A stretch of DNA of 64,000 nt from Desulfamplus sp. (GCA_015232465.1 JADFZO010000001.1:1-64000); one strand, 5' to 3'. Shown: positions 48,339-59,510, counted from the first letter of the stretch. The notes: generated by a model from the sequence alone, not told the origin. A program made the numbers and translations.

Positions 48339-49688
48339 ATGAGTCCTGAACTTATGAGTTTAATGATGTTTATTATGCTTGCCTTGTTTATTTTGACAGG
48401 CATGCCGTTGGCATTTGCTTTAGCAGCAACCGCAACAATTACAGGTTTTATAGATTATGGATTTAATGTTGATGCATTAGTTGGCGTTTTTATGAACAAC
48501 ACATGGGGAGTTATGGGCAACTTTGTTATTGTGGCAGTGCCTCTGTTTATTCTCATGGCTCAGTTGTTGGAACGCTCTCAAATATCAGAGGCTCTTTTTG
48601 AGGCTCTTTATGTTGTTATAGGAAAGATAAATGGTGGACTTGGCGTTGCTGTTGTTATTGTGTGCGTTATTCTTGCAGCCACCACAGGAATTGTTGGTGC
48701 GTCTGTTGTTGGAATGACACTGCTTGCAATCCCTACAATGCTTGAGAAAGGTTACGATAAAGGGATAAGTGCTGGTCTTATATGTGCTGGCGGAACACTT
48801 GGGATTCTTATTCCGCCAAGTATTATGCTTGTTGTTTTTGGTGGTCTGACTGGATTAAAAGAGACATCTGTAGGTAACCTCTTTGCTGGGGCTGTTATTC
48901 CTGGGCTGTTGCTTGCTCTGCTATATCTTATCTATGTTGCTGTAAGGTGCAATATAAATCCAAAACTTGGTCCTCAAATAAGTGCTCAAGAGGCTTCTAA
49001 ATACACAACGCAAGATAAAATAATTATGACAGTAAAGTCTCTGATTCCTCCTCTGTTTCTTATTCTTTCTGTTATGGGAACTATTTTGTTTGGAATTGCA
49101 ACCCCATCTGAGGCTGCTGCACTTGGTGTTATAGGTGCTACTATTCTTGCAGCATTTTACAGAAAACTTACATGGCAGGTAATAAAAGAGTCAAGCTACA
49201 ACACTCTTAAAATAACCTCTATGGTTATGATGCTCTTTGTGTGCGGAAACCTTTTTAGCTCTGAATTTCTCGCCATTGGTGGCGGTGATGTTATTACTGA
49301 TCTTTTAGTTGGTGGTGCTTTAAAAGATTATCCACTTGTTGTACTTTCGATCATGCTTCTTGCTGTTTTTCTACTTGGAATGTTTATTGACTGGGTTGCG
49401 ATTCTTCTTATTACAATACCAATTTTTCTGCCAATAACTATGGATTTGGGATTTGATCCACTCTGGTTCTCAATGCTTATGTGCATTACTCTCCAAACTT
49501 CGTTCCTCACACCGCCATTCGGATATGCCCTCTTCTATTTTGCAGGTGCAGCCCCAAAAGGTAAATATGATATGATGCTTATTTATAAGGGTGTTATGCC
49601 ATTTATTTTATTGCAGGTTCTGGGCATAATTTTATGTGTGGTCTTCCCCTCTATAATAACATATCTTCCTAAGCTGTTTTTTGGATAG
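48339..49688 (+). CDS. TRAP large permease
   Basis: GTLGILIPPSIML, TPSEAAALG, TPPFGYALFY; many TM helices. Confidence 0.93.
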   Translation: MSPELMSLMMFIMLALFILTGMPLAFALAATATITGFIDYGFNVDALVGVFMNNTWGVMGNFVIVAVPLFILMAQLLERSQISEALFEALYVVIGKINGGLGVAVVIVCVILAATTGIVGASVVGMTLLAIPTMLEKGYDKGISAGLICAGGTLGILIPPSIMLVVFGGLTGLKETSVGNLFAGAVIPGLLLALLYLIYVAVRCNINPKLGPQISAQEASKYTTQDKIIMTVKSLIPPLFLILSVMGTILFGIATPSEAAALGVIGATILAAFYRKLTWQVIKESSYNTLKITSMVMMLFVCGNLFSSEFLAIGGGDVITDLLVGGALKDYPLVVLSIMLLAVFLLGMFIDWVAILLITIPIFLPITMDLGFDPLWFSMLMCITLQTSFLTPPFGYALFYFAGAAPKGKYDMMLIYKGVMPFILLQVLGIILCVVFPSIITYLPKLFFG

Positions 49689-49822
49689 TAAACTAAAAAA
49701 TGGCAAAGGTAGAACATTACTACACTAAATTATCAGAAGGTTTTTGTTACCACTTGCCTGTTGGGAAATCATTTTCATCTGTTAGTGCGTGTAAAATCGG
49801 ATTTGTCAGATCGGGATTTGTC

Positions 49823-49855
49823 AGATTTGACAACTTTTTAAAAGTTGTCAAATCT
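49823..49855. repeat. 33-bp perfect palindrome, copy 2
   Basis: Identical to copy 1 including the ACAC 3' flank; 26 bp before LutC-like start. Confidence 0.95.
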
Positions 49856-49881
49856 ACACGTAAATATTTAAGGAGCATAAA

Positions 49882-50430
49882 TTGAACCCTACAAATATCA
49901 TATCGGAATTTAAAGAAAAAGCCTCTCTTGTGTCAGCAGTTATACATGAGACTAATACTATTGAAGATGCTTTTCGTATAGCTCTCTCATTATGCAAAAA
50001 AAACTTTATCATAGCCTCTCCCCAATTTGATAATTCTGCTCTCCCATTGTTAGAAAAACTGTGCATTGAAAATGGAATAACAATTCTTAAAGATAGCCTT
50101 CGTAAATATACTAATGGAATTGATATGGGCATCACATTTGCAGATTTTGGGATTGCTGAGACTGGCACGATTGTTGTTAGCTCAGATTCTGAAGATAAGC
50201 GTCTATCAACCATGATAAGCGAAATTCATGTTGCTCTGCTCTACAAATCAAATATTAGACCAACTGCTCTTGATATGGCAGACGAGCTATCTGCATTGAC
50301 ATCAAAACCATCATCATACACAGCGTTCATAACTGGTCCCAGCAGAACCGCAGATATTGAGCGTGTTTTAGCAATAGGGGTTCATGGACCCCTTGAGCTT
50401 CATATTATCCTTTTGGAGGATAAGGAGTAA
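49882..50430 (+). CDS. LutC-like LUD-domain protein
   Basis: GITFADFGIAETGTIVVSS, TAFITGPSRTADIERVLAIGVHGPLELHIILLED. Confidence 0.92.
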   Translation: MNPTNIISEFKEKASLVSAVIHETNTIEDAFRIALSLCKKNFIIASPQFDNSALPLLEKLCIENGITILKDSLRKYTNGIDMGITFADFGIAETGTIVVSSDSEDKRLSTMISEIHVALLYKSNIRPTALDMADELSALTSKPSSYTAFITGPSRTADIERVLAIGVHGPLELHIILLEDKE

Positions 50431-50432
50431 TC

Positions 50433-52703
50433 ATGGAGAATAGTGAGACTCTAAAAGAGTATAGACAGAGAATAGATTCTGCCCTTGATAATAAGTTTTT
50501 ACGATCTGCTATGGATAAATTTGCAGTTGCATATCGTGAGAGTAGAAAAAACGCATTTGCGGGAATGGACGTAGATGCACTTATTGCAGAGGTTGCAGAG
50601 ATTAAGCAAAATGCCATAAAAAACAACGATAAGCTCTTTGAAGAGTTTAAATCTGTTGCCCAAAAAAATGGTATTCATGTCCATTTAGCAGCCACAGCCA
50701 CAGATGCAAATAAGATTATCGCACAGATAGCCAAAGATACAGAATCCAAAAAGATCATAAAATCCAAATCAATGACAGCCGAAGAGATACACCTTAACAA
50801 ATGGCTTGAAAATGAGGGGTTTGAGGTTACTGAAACAGACCTTGGAGAGTGGATTGTGCAACTTCGCCATGAGGGACCATCTCACATGGTTATGCCTGCT
50901 ATCCATCTATCACGATTTCAGGTAGCAGAGCTTTTTGCAGGAGTTACAGGAGAAGAGCAGAACGTGGAAATTGAGCGGTTAGTTAAAGTTGCACGAAAAG
51001 AGCTAAGACAAAAATTTGTTGAGGCTGATATGGGTATCACGGGCGCTAATTTTCTCATTGCTGATACAGCAACTATTGGCATTGTAACCAACGAGGGAAA
51101 TGCCCGCCTTGCAACAACTCTTCCAAAGGTTCATGTTGCTTTAGCTGGCATTGATAAGCTGTTGCCAACCCTTAAAGATGCTTTAACCATTGCAAAGGTT
51201 CTTCCACGAAATGCAACTGGTCAGAGGCTAACCTCTTACGTTACTTGGATAACTGGACCATCTGAATATTTAGGTGCTGGCGAAAATTTCCCACCATCAA
51301 AGCGGGAGATGCACATTGTTCTTCTTGATAATGGGCGGCGAAAAATCGCATCTGATCCAGACTTTGCCCAAATATTACAGTGCGTGAGATGCGGAGCTTG
51401 TGCCAATGTCTGCCCTGTCTATCGCATGGTTGGGGGTCATACCCTTGGATATATCTATATTGGTGCGATTGGTCTTATCACCACATACTTTTTTCATGGT
51501 GCAGAAAATGCAAAAAATCTTGTTCAAAACTGCACAAATTGTGGAGCTTGCAAGGCTGTCTGTGCTGCTGGAATTGATCTGCCACGCCTTATTAAAGAGG
51601 TTCATGCACGAATCCAAGATGAAGATGGACATCCTCTTAAAAGCATGATGCTTGGAAGGATTTTAAGAGATAGAAAGATGTTTCACACCCTTTTAAGAAT
51701 CGCAAGCGTTGCACAAAAACCATTTGTCACGACACAAAATATCACGCAAAAAAAATCTTCTGCAAAAGGAGTTCAAACAGAAGAGCCTCTATACCTAAGA
51801 CATCTACCCCTGATATTTTTTAAAGAGCACAACTTTAGAGAGCTTCCAGCAATCGTAAAGACTCCATTTAGGGATAGATGGCGATCTATAAAGAGTGGTA
51901 TTGAAAATAAAAGGGTAAAAACTGCCAATAAAACGATTAAAATCGGTATATTTTCAGGTTGCGTTCAAGATTTTGTCTATCCAGAGCAGTTGGAGGCTGG
52001 GCTTAAAGTAATTAGCCAGATAGTTTTAAGTAATCCTAACTTAGATATAAAATTAGAGTTTCCAATGGGGCAGTCTTGTTGTGGACTTCCAGCCTTAATG
52101 ATGGGCGAAAAAGAGGCTGCAAAAGATGTGGCGATCCAAAATATTGAGGCTTTTAAGGGGTATGATCTTGATTATATCGTAACTCTTTGTGCTTCGTGTG
52201 CTTCACATCTGACTCATGCAACCCCTTGGCTTTTATCTGGATTGTATGACACTGATGCAAAAGAGTTTGCTAATAAAGTTGTGCCGTTTAGCCAATTTAT
52301 CAACAAAATTTTAATGGCAGAAGGGGAAAAAGGCTATGATATTTTAGATCGTAAAACTGACCTTACGCCGAAGCATGTTACGTGGCACTCTCCTTGTCAT
52401 CTCTGTCGCGGTCTTGGAATTAAAGACGATCCTAAGGAGCTTATTGCAAAATCAGGCAACTTATTTGTTCAGGCAAAAGAGGAGGAGACCTGCTGCGGAT
52501 TTGGAGGCAGTTTTTCAGCAAATTTTCCTGCAATCTCAAAAGAGATTCTTACCCGCAAATTAGATGATGTTGAAAATACAGGGGCAGAGATTTTAGCAAC
52601 AGAGTGTCCGGGTTGCGTGATGCAGTTAAGGGGCGGGGCTTTAAATCAGAATCGAAAATTTAAGGTGCTCCATTTAGCAGAACTGCTTGCTTCAAAATAT
52701 TAA
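50433..52703 (+). CDS. LutAB-type fusion: LUD domain + 2x[4Fe-4S] + CCG cysteine-rich domains
   Basis: GANFLIADTATIGIVTNEGNARL, CVRCGACANVCPVYR, CTNCGACKAVCAAGIDL, CCGLPALMMG, CCGFGGSF, TECPGCVMQLRGG. Confidence 0.94.
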   Translation: MENSETLKEYRQRIDSALDNKFLRSAMDKFAVAYRESRKNAFAGMDVDALIAEVAEIKQNAIKNNDKLFEEFKSVAQKNGIHVHLAATATDANKIIAQIAKDTESKKIIKSKSMTAEEIHLNKWLENEGFEVTETDLGEWIVQLRHEGPSHMVMPAIHLSRFQVAELFAGVTGEEQNVEIERLVKVARKELRQKFVEADMGITGANFLIADTATIGIVTNEGNARLATTLPKVHVALAGIDKLLPTLKDALTIAKVLPRNATGQRLTSYVTWITGPSEYLGAGENFPPSKREMHIVLLDNGRRKIASDPDFAQILQCVRCGACANVCPVYRMVGGHTLGYIYIGAIGLITTYFFHGAENAKNLVQNCTNCGACKAVCAAGIDLPRLIKEVHARIQDEDGHPLKSMMLGRILRDRKMFHTLLRIASVAQKPFVTTQNITQKKSSAKGVQTEEPLYLRHLPLIFFKEHNFRELPAIVKTPFRDRWRSIKSGIENKRVKTANKTIKIGIFSGCVQDFVYPEQLEAGLKVISQIVLSNPNLDIKLEFPMGQSCCGLPALMMGEKEAAKDVAIQNIEAFKGYDLDYIVTLCASCASHLTHATPWLLSGLYDTDAKEFANKVVPFSQFINKILMAEGEKGYDILDRKTDLTPKHVTWHSPCHLCRGLGIKDDPKELIAKSGNLFVQAKEEETCCGFGGSFSANFPAISKEILTRKLDDVENTGAEILATECPGCVMQLRGGALNQNRKFKVLHLAELLASKY

Positions 52704-52771
52704 AAATTTGTAATAAACGCTGAATGTTATTACCAGCTAAATTAGAGAGAACTAAAAGAGGAGTTTAGGTT

Positions 52772-54331
52772 ATGATTAAAATTCTATCGCATATATTTCC
52801 AAAAGCGATAGCCTCATCAATTGAAGAAATTGAGAGTATTTTTGTCAACCTTACTAAGTCAGACGATAAAAGAATCAATATTGCAACACCAGATGTTGAG
52901 CTAAAAAGTGATAGTTCTAAAAAAATTGGCGAAATATACTCAAAATTTCTTGTAAAGCTGCAAAATATTGTAGATAAAATTCGTTCTATTGGATTAGATA
53001 CTGCACTTAGTGCCACTAAAATCGCTGGTAATGCTGAAGTTATATCGTCTAAAACAGCCAAGCAAAAAGATATATCTGATGCCCTATTTTTTGCAAGCAA
53101 AGAGGCAGATAGTGCGATAGCTGAAGTTGCAAAGAGCACGCAGTTTGTTGCTGATAAGACAGCAGGCGATCTTAAAATGGCACAAGCCTCATACAAAGAG
53201 CTTGTAGATGTTACCCAAAAGATTGATCAGATAAATAGGGCTGTTGAATCTTTTGGTGTAACTGTTGAAAAACTTGGGCAGAGTTCTGCTAATATTCTCA
53301 AAGTGGTTGATCTTATTAACGAAATTGCTGATATGACAGCTCTTCTATCGTTAAATGCAACAATTGAGGCAGCAAGGGCAGGCGAACATGGCAAGGGGTT
53401 TGCTGTTGTTGCCCAAGAGGTAAGAGAGTTATCCCATAAAATAAAGCCAGCTACTCAAACTATATCGACAAATATCAACGAGATAATTGATATTGTAAAG
53501 CTGACTCAAAGTGAGACTTTAGAGATAAAGGATCACTCCCAAACAACTAAAGGTGCTGTTGTTAAGGCTGTTGATAATTTTAGCAGCATGGTGTCTGATT
53601 TTGAAGTTGCAACTGACGAATTGACGAAAATAGCATCAGCAGTTGAAGAGTTAGCTACAAACAACTCAGAGATAACAAAAAAAGTTGAGGAGATTAATGG
53701 GTTTAGTCAAGAGATCGCAAGTAAAATGAGCGAATCTGAAAAATCTATCCATAAACTCAACACAGTTACAGAAAAGATGCTGGAGATGGTCTCTACTATA
53801 AGAACTGGTACTGGTAAGTTTGATAAGTTTATATCTTTTTGTTATGAGACTAAAGATATTTACACCCAAAAGATCGTAGAGATTAAAAATAGTGGAGTCA
53901 ATGTCTTTGATACCAATTATAAGAAAATTGCCAACACAAATCCTCAAAAATATCTTACCGCCTTTTCAGAGCCGTTTATTCAAAAATTTCAAGACCTTGT
54001 AGATGATAGATTGATGAAATCAGGCGGAGCTATCTATTGCCTTGCAGTTGATAAAAATGGTTATCTACCAGTTCACCAAAAGCAGTTTTCTCAAAAGATG
54101 ACAGGCGATTATAAAAAAGACCTCCTAAATAGTCGGCATCAGCGAATCTTTTTTAACAACACAACAGAGAAGAGACGATGCTCACACACAGAAAATATGC
54201 TTTTGCAAACTTACAGACGAGACACAGGCGAAATTTTAAACGATCTCTCAATTCCAATTTTTATTGACGGAAAGCACTGGGGTGCTATGATAATTGGCTT
54301 TGATGCTAAGGTTATCTTTAATGATCTATAA
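52772..54331 (+). CDS. Soluble MCP-like protein with C-terminal sensor domain
   Basis: No obvious TM; hairpin [39 protein letters not shown]-terminal [39 protein letters not shown]. Confidence 0.9.
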   Translation: MIKILSHIFPKAIASSIEEIESIFVNLTKSDDKRINIATPDVELKSDSSKKIGEIYSKFLVKLQNIVDKIRSIGLDTALSATKIAGNAEVISSKTAKQKDISDALFFASKEADSAIAEVAKSTQFVADKTAGDLKMAQASYKELVDVTQKIDQINRAVESFGVTVEKLGQSSANILKVVDLINEIADMTALLSLNATIEAARAGEHGKGFAVVAQEVRELSHKIKPATQTISTNINEIIDIVKLTQSETLEIKDHSQTTKGAVVKAVDNFSSMVSDFEVATDELTKIASAVEELATNNSEITKKVEEINGFSQEIASKMSESEKSIHKLNTVTEKMLEMVSTIRTGTGKFDKFISFCYETKDIYTQKIVEIKNSGVNVFDTNYKKIANTNPQKYLTAFSEPFIQKFQDLVDDRLMKSGGAIYCLAVDKNGYLPVHQKQFSQKMTGDYKKDLLNSRHQRIFFNNTTEKRRCSHTENMLLQTYRRDTGEILNDLSIPIFIDGKHWGAMIIGFDAKVIFNDL

Positions 54332-54388
54332 ATCTTACACAAAAATTACAAAACAACAGATTAAAGTATAAAATAGGAGATTTTTAAG

Positions 54389-56389
54389 ATGTCTCAAAAT
54401 AGTCAAACTTCCAAAAGCGGTCATCCAATGCTATCTACCTTAACCCCTGTAAAGGCAAAAAAGGGTAAAATCGTCTCAAGCGAAGAGGCGATTCAGCTTA
54501 TTCGATCAGGCGATACTGTTGCCACTGGTGGATTTGTGGGAATTGGATTTCCAGAGCAGCTTGCAATTGATCTTGAGGAGTATTTTTTAAAAACTGGCAA
54601 CCCAAGAGATTTAACGCTTTTGTATGCAGCGGGTCAAGGGGACGGCGTATCAAGAGGGTTGAACCACTTTGGGCATGAGGGGCTTGTCAGACGTGTAATT
54701 GGCGGGCATTGGGGGCTTGTGCCAAAGCTGCAAAAACTTGCTGTTGAGAATAAAATAATCTCTTACAACCTTCCGCAAGGTGTAATCTCTCATCTTTATC
54801 GCGATATTGCTGCGAAAAAACCTCGCACAATCACCACAGTTGGACTTGGAACTTTTGTCGATCCACGAAATGGGGGAGGCAAAATTAATCAGCTTACAAC
54901 TGAAGACCTTGTAGAACTTATCTATTTTGATGGAAAAGAGTATCTTGCGTACAAAACTATTCCTATAAATGTTGCCCTTTTGCGTGGCACAACAGCAGAC
55001 ACAGATGGCAATATCACAATGGAAAAAGAGGCTCTGATTTTAGAGTCCCTTGCAATTGCAACTGCTGCAAGAAACTCAGGAGGCGTTGTTATTGTTCAGG
55101 TTGAGAGGATCGCACAAAAAGGGACGCTTAACTCAAGGAGTGTTAAGATTCCCGGAATCATGGTTGACTGCGTTGTTGTCTCAAAGCCTGAAAACCATTG
55201 GCAGACATTTGCTGAAATTTACAACCCATCTTTTAGTGCAGAGATTAAAGTGCCAATGCAGTCAATAAAGCCAATGGGCATGAGCGAGCGAAAGATCATT
55301 GCCAGAAGGGCAGCATTAGAGCTTAACACCAACAATATTGTAAATCTTGGAATTGGTATGCCAGAAGGTGTTGCAAGTGTTGCCAATGAGGAGAGCATAT
55401 TGGACTATCTGACCCTTACAGCAGAGCCTGGGGTTATTGGTGGAGTGCCTGCTGGAGGGCTTAATTTTGGTGCTGCTACCAATACTGACGCTTTAATTGA
55501 TCAGCCTGCTCAGTTTGACTTTTATGATGGCGGAGGTCTTGATATTGCCTTTCTTGGACTTGCTCAGTCTGATCAGCATGGCAATCTTAATGTTAGCAAA
55601 TTTGGTCCTAAACTTGCTGGTGCTGGAGGTTTTATCAACATTAGCCAAAACGCAAAAAAGGTTGTCTTTGTTGGCACTTTTACTGCTGGAGGGTTAAAAA
55701 TTGCTGTTGATGATGCAAAACTCTCAATTTTGCAAGAGGGAAAATCTAAAAAATTTATTGATCATGTTGAGCACGTTACTTTTAGTGGAAAGTATGCAAT
55801 ACAAAAGGGTCAACCCGTGCTCTATATCACTGAACGATGCGTATTTAAACTTACAACAAAAGGAATGGAGCTTATTGAAATAGCCCCTGGAGTTGATCTT
55901 GAAAAAGATATTCTTGCAAATATGGATTTTAAACCAATAGTTGCAAATCCGCTTGTTGTTATGGATTCAAGAATTTTCATGGATCAGCCAATGGGTTTAA
56001 AAGATGATATGCTCAATATCCCACTTGAAAAGCGGCTAACCTACAACGAAAAAGAGAATCTATTTTTTGTCAATTTTGAGGGGTTCTCAATTCAGACACG
56101 AGATGAGATTACAAAGGCAAAAGAGGCTGTAGAGAGAATTATCAAGCCTCTTAACAAAAAAGTTTATACTATTGTCAATTACGATAATTTCTATATAAAT
56201 CCAGAGATTCTTGATGAATATACACTTATGGTCAAGGGGCTTGTAGATGAACTTTATGCTTGTGTAACACGCTATACAACAAGTGCGTTTCAGCGTATGA
56301 AACTTGGTGATGCCTTGCAGCAAAAAAATCTTGAGCCTCGCATCTACTCAACAATTGAAGAGGCTGGAGATGCGTTAAAAAAACTTTAA
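54389..56389 (+). CDS. Fused acyl-CoA:acetate/3-ketoacid (propionate-type) CoA-transferase
   Basis: [38 protein letters not shown]...[23 protein letters not shown]. Confidence 0.92.
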   Translation: MSQNSQTSKSGHPMLSTLTPVKAKKGKIVSSEEAIQLIRSGDTVATGGFVGIGFPEQLAIDLEEYFLKTGNPRDLTLLYAAGQGDGVSRGLNHFGHEGLVRRVIGGHWGLVPKLQKLAVENKIISYNLPQGVISHLYRDIAAKKPRTITTVGLGTFVDPRNGGGKINQLTTEDLVELIYFDGKEYLAYKTIPINVALLRGTTADTDGNITMEKEALILESLAIATAARNSGGVVIVQVERIAQKGTLNSRSVKIPGIMVDCVVVSKPENHWQTFAEIYNPSFSAEIKVPMQSIKPMGMSERKIIARRAALELNTNNIVNLGIGMPEGVASVANEESILDYLTLTAEPGVIGGVPAGGLNFGAATNTDALIDQPAQFDFYDGGGLDIAFLGLAQSDQHGNLNVSKFGPKLAGAGGFINISQNAKKVVFVGTFTAGGLKIAVDDAKLSILQEGKSKKFIDHVEHVTFSGKYAIQKGQPVLYITERCVFKLTTKGMELIEIAPGVDLEKDILANMDFKPIVANPLVVMDSRIFMDQPMGLKDDMLNIPLEKRLTYNEKENLFFVNFEGFSIQTRDEITKAKEAVERIIKPLNKKVYTIVNYDNFYINPEILDEYTLMVKGLVDELYACVTRYTTSAFQRMKLGDALQQKNLEPRIYSTIEEAGDALKKL

Positions 56390-56478
56390 AAAATTTATAG
56401 CCACTTTTTTTTAGTTATTTTAGTGTAGAGGTGCTATAAATTTGGCATCTCTACACTCTTATTTTAAATTAAGGAGCA

Positions 56479-57657
56479 ATGTTTATAATGATCTCACCCA
56501 TGAAAGCCCTTGTTGTAGATGATAATTTTCAGAATCGAATGTTATTAAAGGTAATATTAGAGCTTGATAATTTCACTATCTATGAGGCAGAAAATGGGTT
56601 AGATGCTGTTAATATGTTCAAAGAGGTAAATCCTGACATCGTGCTTATGGATGTTATGATGCCTGTTATGGACGGATATGACGCAACACGCCGTATTAAA
56701 GAGCACTCTGGCGATAAATTTGTCCCTGTAATTGTATTGACAGCGTTAAATGAACCAGAAGATATCTCAAAGGCGATTGAGTGCGGTGCAGATGATTTTT
56801 TAACTAAGCCTATCCACGCTCTTGTGTTAAAAAGCAAAATATTTGCTATGGAGCGATTACGGCAGCTATATCACAACTTAAATCTTCAAAAAGTTGAGCT
56901 TGAACTTTTAAATAGCAAAATGCGTCAGGAGCAAGATGCAGCAGCCGATCTTTTTAAAAAGGTGTTACGCTTAAATGAGGAGCGGGCTAAAGGCGTAAGA
57001 CAGATTGTGCTTCCAATGGAGAGATTTTCTGGAGATATTGTCTTTTCAAGAGCAAAGCCCTCTGGTGGTAAGTATCTTATTATTGGAGATTTTGCAGGTC
57101 ATGGCATTTTAGCTGCAATTGGCACTATACCTGTTGCAGAGATTTTTAATAGCATGGCAGATGCGGATCAGCCAATAGAGAGCCTTATTTTTGAGATAAA
57201 CAAAAAGCTAAAAGAGCTTTTACCGCCAGCAGCCTTTTTGTGTGCTGCTATTGTTGAGTGCAGCTCTAATCAAAGGGTTGTTAAGGTGTGGAGCGGCGGA
57301 ATGCCAGATATTTTTGTTGTGAACAGAGATGGCTTGATAAAGCAGAAGATAAAATCAGGTAATTTGCCGCTGGGCATTATTAATAGTATAAAGTGTGAAC
57401 CAGAGCCATTTATATTTGAAATTGATGATGCACTTTATCTCTTTTCTGACGGTGTTATAGAGACATTTAACGATAAAAATGAGATGTATGGTCAAGAGCG
57501 TTTAGAGGCTCATTTTAAAAGCGGTGCCCAAAGTAACCAAGCAAATAGATATAATCCAGATACAATCCTTGAAAAGATTAAGCAGAGTCTTGACGATTTT
57601 CGTGGAAACATAAGCCAGCAAGATGACATCTCAATGGTTCAGCTTATCTGCTTGTAG
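56479..57657 (+). CDS. Response regulator with C-terminal PP2C/SpoIIE-type phosphatase
   Basis: REC IVLMDVMMPVMDGYDATRRI; phosphatase FSGDIVFSRAKPSGGKYLIIGDFAGHGILAAIG, LFSDGVIETFN. Confidence 0.93.
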   Translation: MFIMISPMKALVVDDNFQNRMLLKVILELDNFTIYEAENGLDAVNMFKEVNPDIVLMDVMMPVMDGYDATRRIKEHSGDKFVPVIVLTALNEPEDISKAIECGADDFLTKPIHALVLKSKIFAMERLRQLYHNLNLQKVELELLNSKMRQEQDAAADLFKKVLRLNEERAKGVRQIVLPMERFSGDIVFSRAKPSGGKYLIIGDFAGHGILAAIGTIPVAEIFNSMADADQPIESLIFEINKKLKELLPPAAFLCAAIVECSSNQRVVKVWSGGMPDIFVVNRDGLIKQKIKSGNLPLGIINSIKCEPEPFIFEIDDALYLFSDGVIETFNDKNEMYGQERLEAHFKSGAQSNQANRYNPDTILEKIKQSLDDFRGNISQQDDISMVQLICL

Positions 57658-58993
57658 TATTTTTATCTGCAAAATCAAACAGCTCTTGTCTCATCTCTTT
57701 GTTGTTTTTAAGCAATACGTATAAAAGTGGAATCAGATGAAAAATAACCGTGATTCCAATAATAATATCGCTCAATGACCAGACAAATCTTAAATTCAAA
57801 AACGGTCCAATAAAGGTAACACTCAAAAATGCTAACCTATACCAGATTGAGTTTTTACCGCCAAGATACTTAAAACATCTCTCTGAAATGTGCTCAAATC
57901 CTGCAATTGTTGTTAGGGCAAATACAATCAAACTGCCTACTACCACCATCTCTCCAAAAGAGCCGAGTCCAGACTCAAAAGCCAATGCAGTAAGGTGTGC
58001 ACCAGTTTCATAGTGCCAATCTGAATCAGAAAGAATCACAAGACCTGTGATGCTGCATATTATAATTGTATCAACAAAAGGTGTGATAGCTGACATAAAC
58101 GCGCCGGCTGCTGGGTTATCCTTGTTAGCTCCTTGCAAAAATGCACTTGTTCCCATACCTGACATGTGCGAAAATATCCCTCGTGATACTCCAAACTGCA
58201 TTGCCTGCATAACAGTATATCCCACCAATCCGCCACCAATAGAGTATGGCATAAAGGCAGAGGTAAAGACTTTTTTTAAAGCATCTATTGACTGCTCAGG
58301 GTTTAAAATTAGTATAAAAAAGCCAGTTATCACATAGATTAGTATCACAAAAGGGGCAGTAGCAGAGCAGTAATCAACAATTTTTTTCAAACCGCCAAGT
58401 ATTACAACTGCAACGCATAGAGTTATTACTATTGCGATTAAAAGAGTGTTGATATCAAATAGATTGTGCATAGCCTGAGCAAGCGAGTTTACTTGAACCA
58501 TGTTGTAGAGAACAACCCCTTGAATCAACAGCAAAAGAGCAACCATTCGAGGGATAAAACGCAAACCTCCTGTCATATATTTTTCAAGATACAACATCGG
58601 TGTAGCAAAAGATAGAGATGACTCATCTTCTGGACGCAGACGGATTACCATATAGGTTGATGTCATTCTAAAAAACATACCAAAAAGGGCTGAGATCCAC
58701 ATCCAAAAGAGTGCGCCAGGTCCCCCAAGGTGAATAGCAGTTGCAACTCCAGCGATGTTGCCAATTCCAACAGTGGCAGCAACACTTGTGAAAAAGGCTT
58801 TTCTGTGTGAAATTATATGGTCGCCTGAACCCAAACTACCACTGCCTATTTTTCCGCTAACAATAATTTTCAAAAAGACCTTAAAACTTTTTCTCCACGC
58901 CACTGCACGGGTAAGAAATAGAAAAATAATCCCAATTTCAAGGTAAATAAGGCATAGGACGGGATCCCATATCCATTTAGCTAAAGTATCTAT
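57644..58993 (-). CDS. AGCS-family alanine/sodium symporter, probable ATA start at 58993
   Basis: VAATVGIGNIAGVATAIHLGGPGALFWMWISALFGM. Frame open upstream of the track's GTG: (ATA)DTLAKWIWDPVLCLIYLEIGIIFLFLTRAVAWRKSF; AGGAG 7 nt before ATA. Confidence 0.88.
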   Translation of the reverse strand: MDTLAKWIWDPVLCLIYLEIGIIFLFLTRAVAWRKSFKVFLKIIVSGKIGSGSLGSGDHIISHRKAFFTSVAATVGIGNIAGVATAIHLGGPGALFWMWISALFGMFFRMTSTYMVIRLRPEDESSLSFATPMLYLEKYMTGGLRFIPRMVALLLLIQGVVLYNMVQVNSLAQAMHNLFDINTLLIAIVITLCVAVVILGGLKKIVDYCSATAPFVILIYVITGFFILILNPEQSIDALKKVFTSAFMPYSIGGGLVGYTVMQAMQFGVSRGIFSHMSGMGTSAFLQGANKDNPAAGAFMSAITPFVDTIIICSITGLVILSDSDWHYETGAHLTALAFESGLGSFGEMVVVGSLIVFALTTIAGFEHISERCFKYLGGKNSIWYRLAFLSVTFIGPFLNLRFVWSLSDIIIGITVIFHLIPLLYVLLKNNKEMRQELFDFADKNTTSR

Positions 58994-59031
58994 TTCTCTT
59001 CTCCTAAATTAAGTTTTTAAAAAAAAGTTAT

Positions 59032-59328
59032 TCACCCTTTTTTAAAGCCAGCTTTAACCCAAACGATTGCCCAACCCAAAACAACAGGCATAACGCCAAT
59101 CGACAAAAACAGAACAAGATTATTATCCCACGGTTTTGTTATAAACATCATAATCAATGTAAACATTGCAGAGATAACAATACCAAGACGAGCTTTTCCC
59201 GAGAGTTTGCCCCCACTATTTTTAATTTTGCCATAGCGAGGTTGGTTGTCTCTTACGAGTCGAGGCACAAAAAAAATACATAAAATAATAAAGCCAATTG
59301 TGAATATTTCCTGAATACCAGCCAGCAA
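59032..59328 (-). CDS. Small membrane protein, unknown function
   Basis: 98 aa with about 3 hydrophobic helices, codirectional upstream of the symporter gene. Confidence 0.6.
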   Translation of the reverse strand: MLAGIQEIFTIGFIILCIFFVPRLVRDNQPRYGKIKNSGGKLSGKARLGIVISAMFTLIMMFITKPWDNNLVLFLSIGVMPVVLGWAIVWVKAGFKKG

Positions 59329-59456
59329 TTAATCTCCTTTAATAGCTACTTGAGTTTTCAAATAAATCTTAATATCAATACCCCCTAAATCACCACTTAT
59401 CAAGGCAAATTTACCCAGCAATTCTAATTTTGGAAATTGTTTTATGATAATTTTTA

Positions 59457-59510
59457 TAGCCGAGCGATAAATCGCACGGCTAAAGTGTAAAAAGTCCACT
59501 AAAGTGGACT
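59457..59510. repeat. Tandem hairpins, REP-like
   Basis: TAGCCGaGCGAT-aa-ATCGCaCGGCTA and AGTCCACT-aa-AGTGGACT. Confidence 0.75.

Noticed and set aside
49700-49885. 61-aa ORF after the TRAP large permease
   Set aside because: Its second half is the palindrome and direct repeats; no family resemblance.
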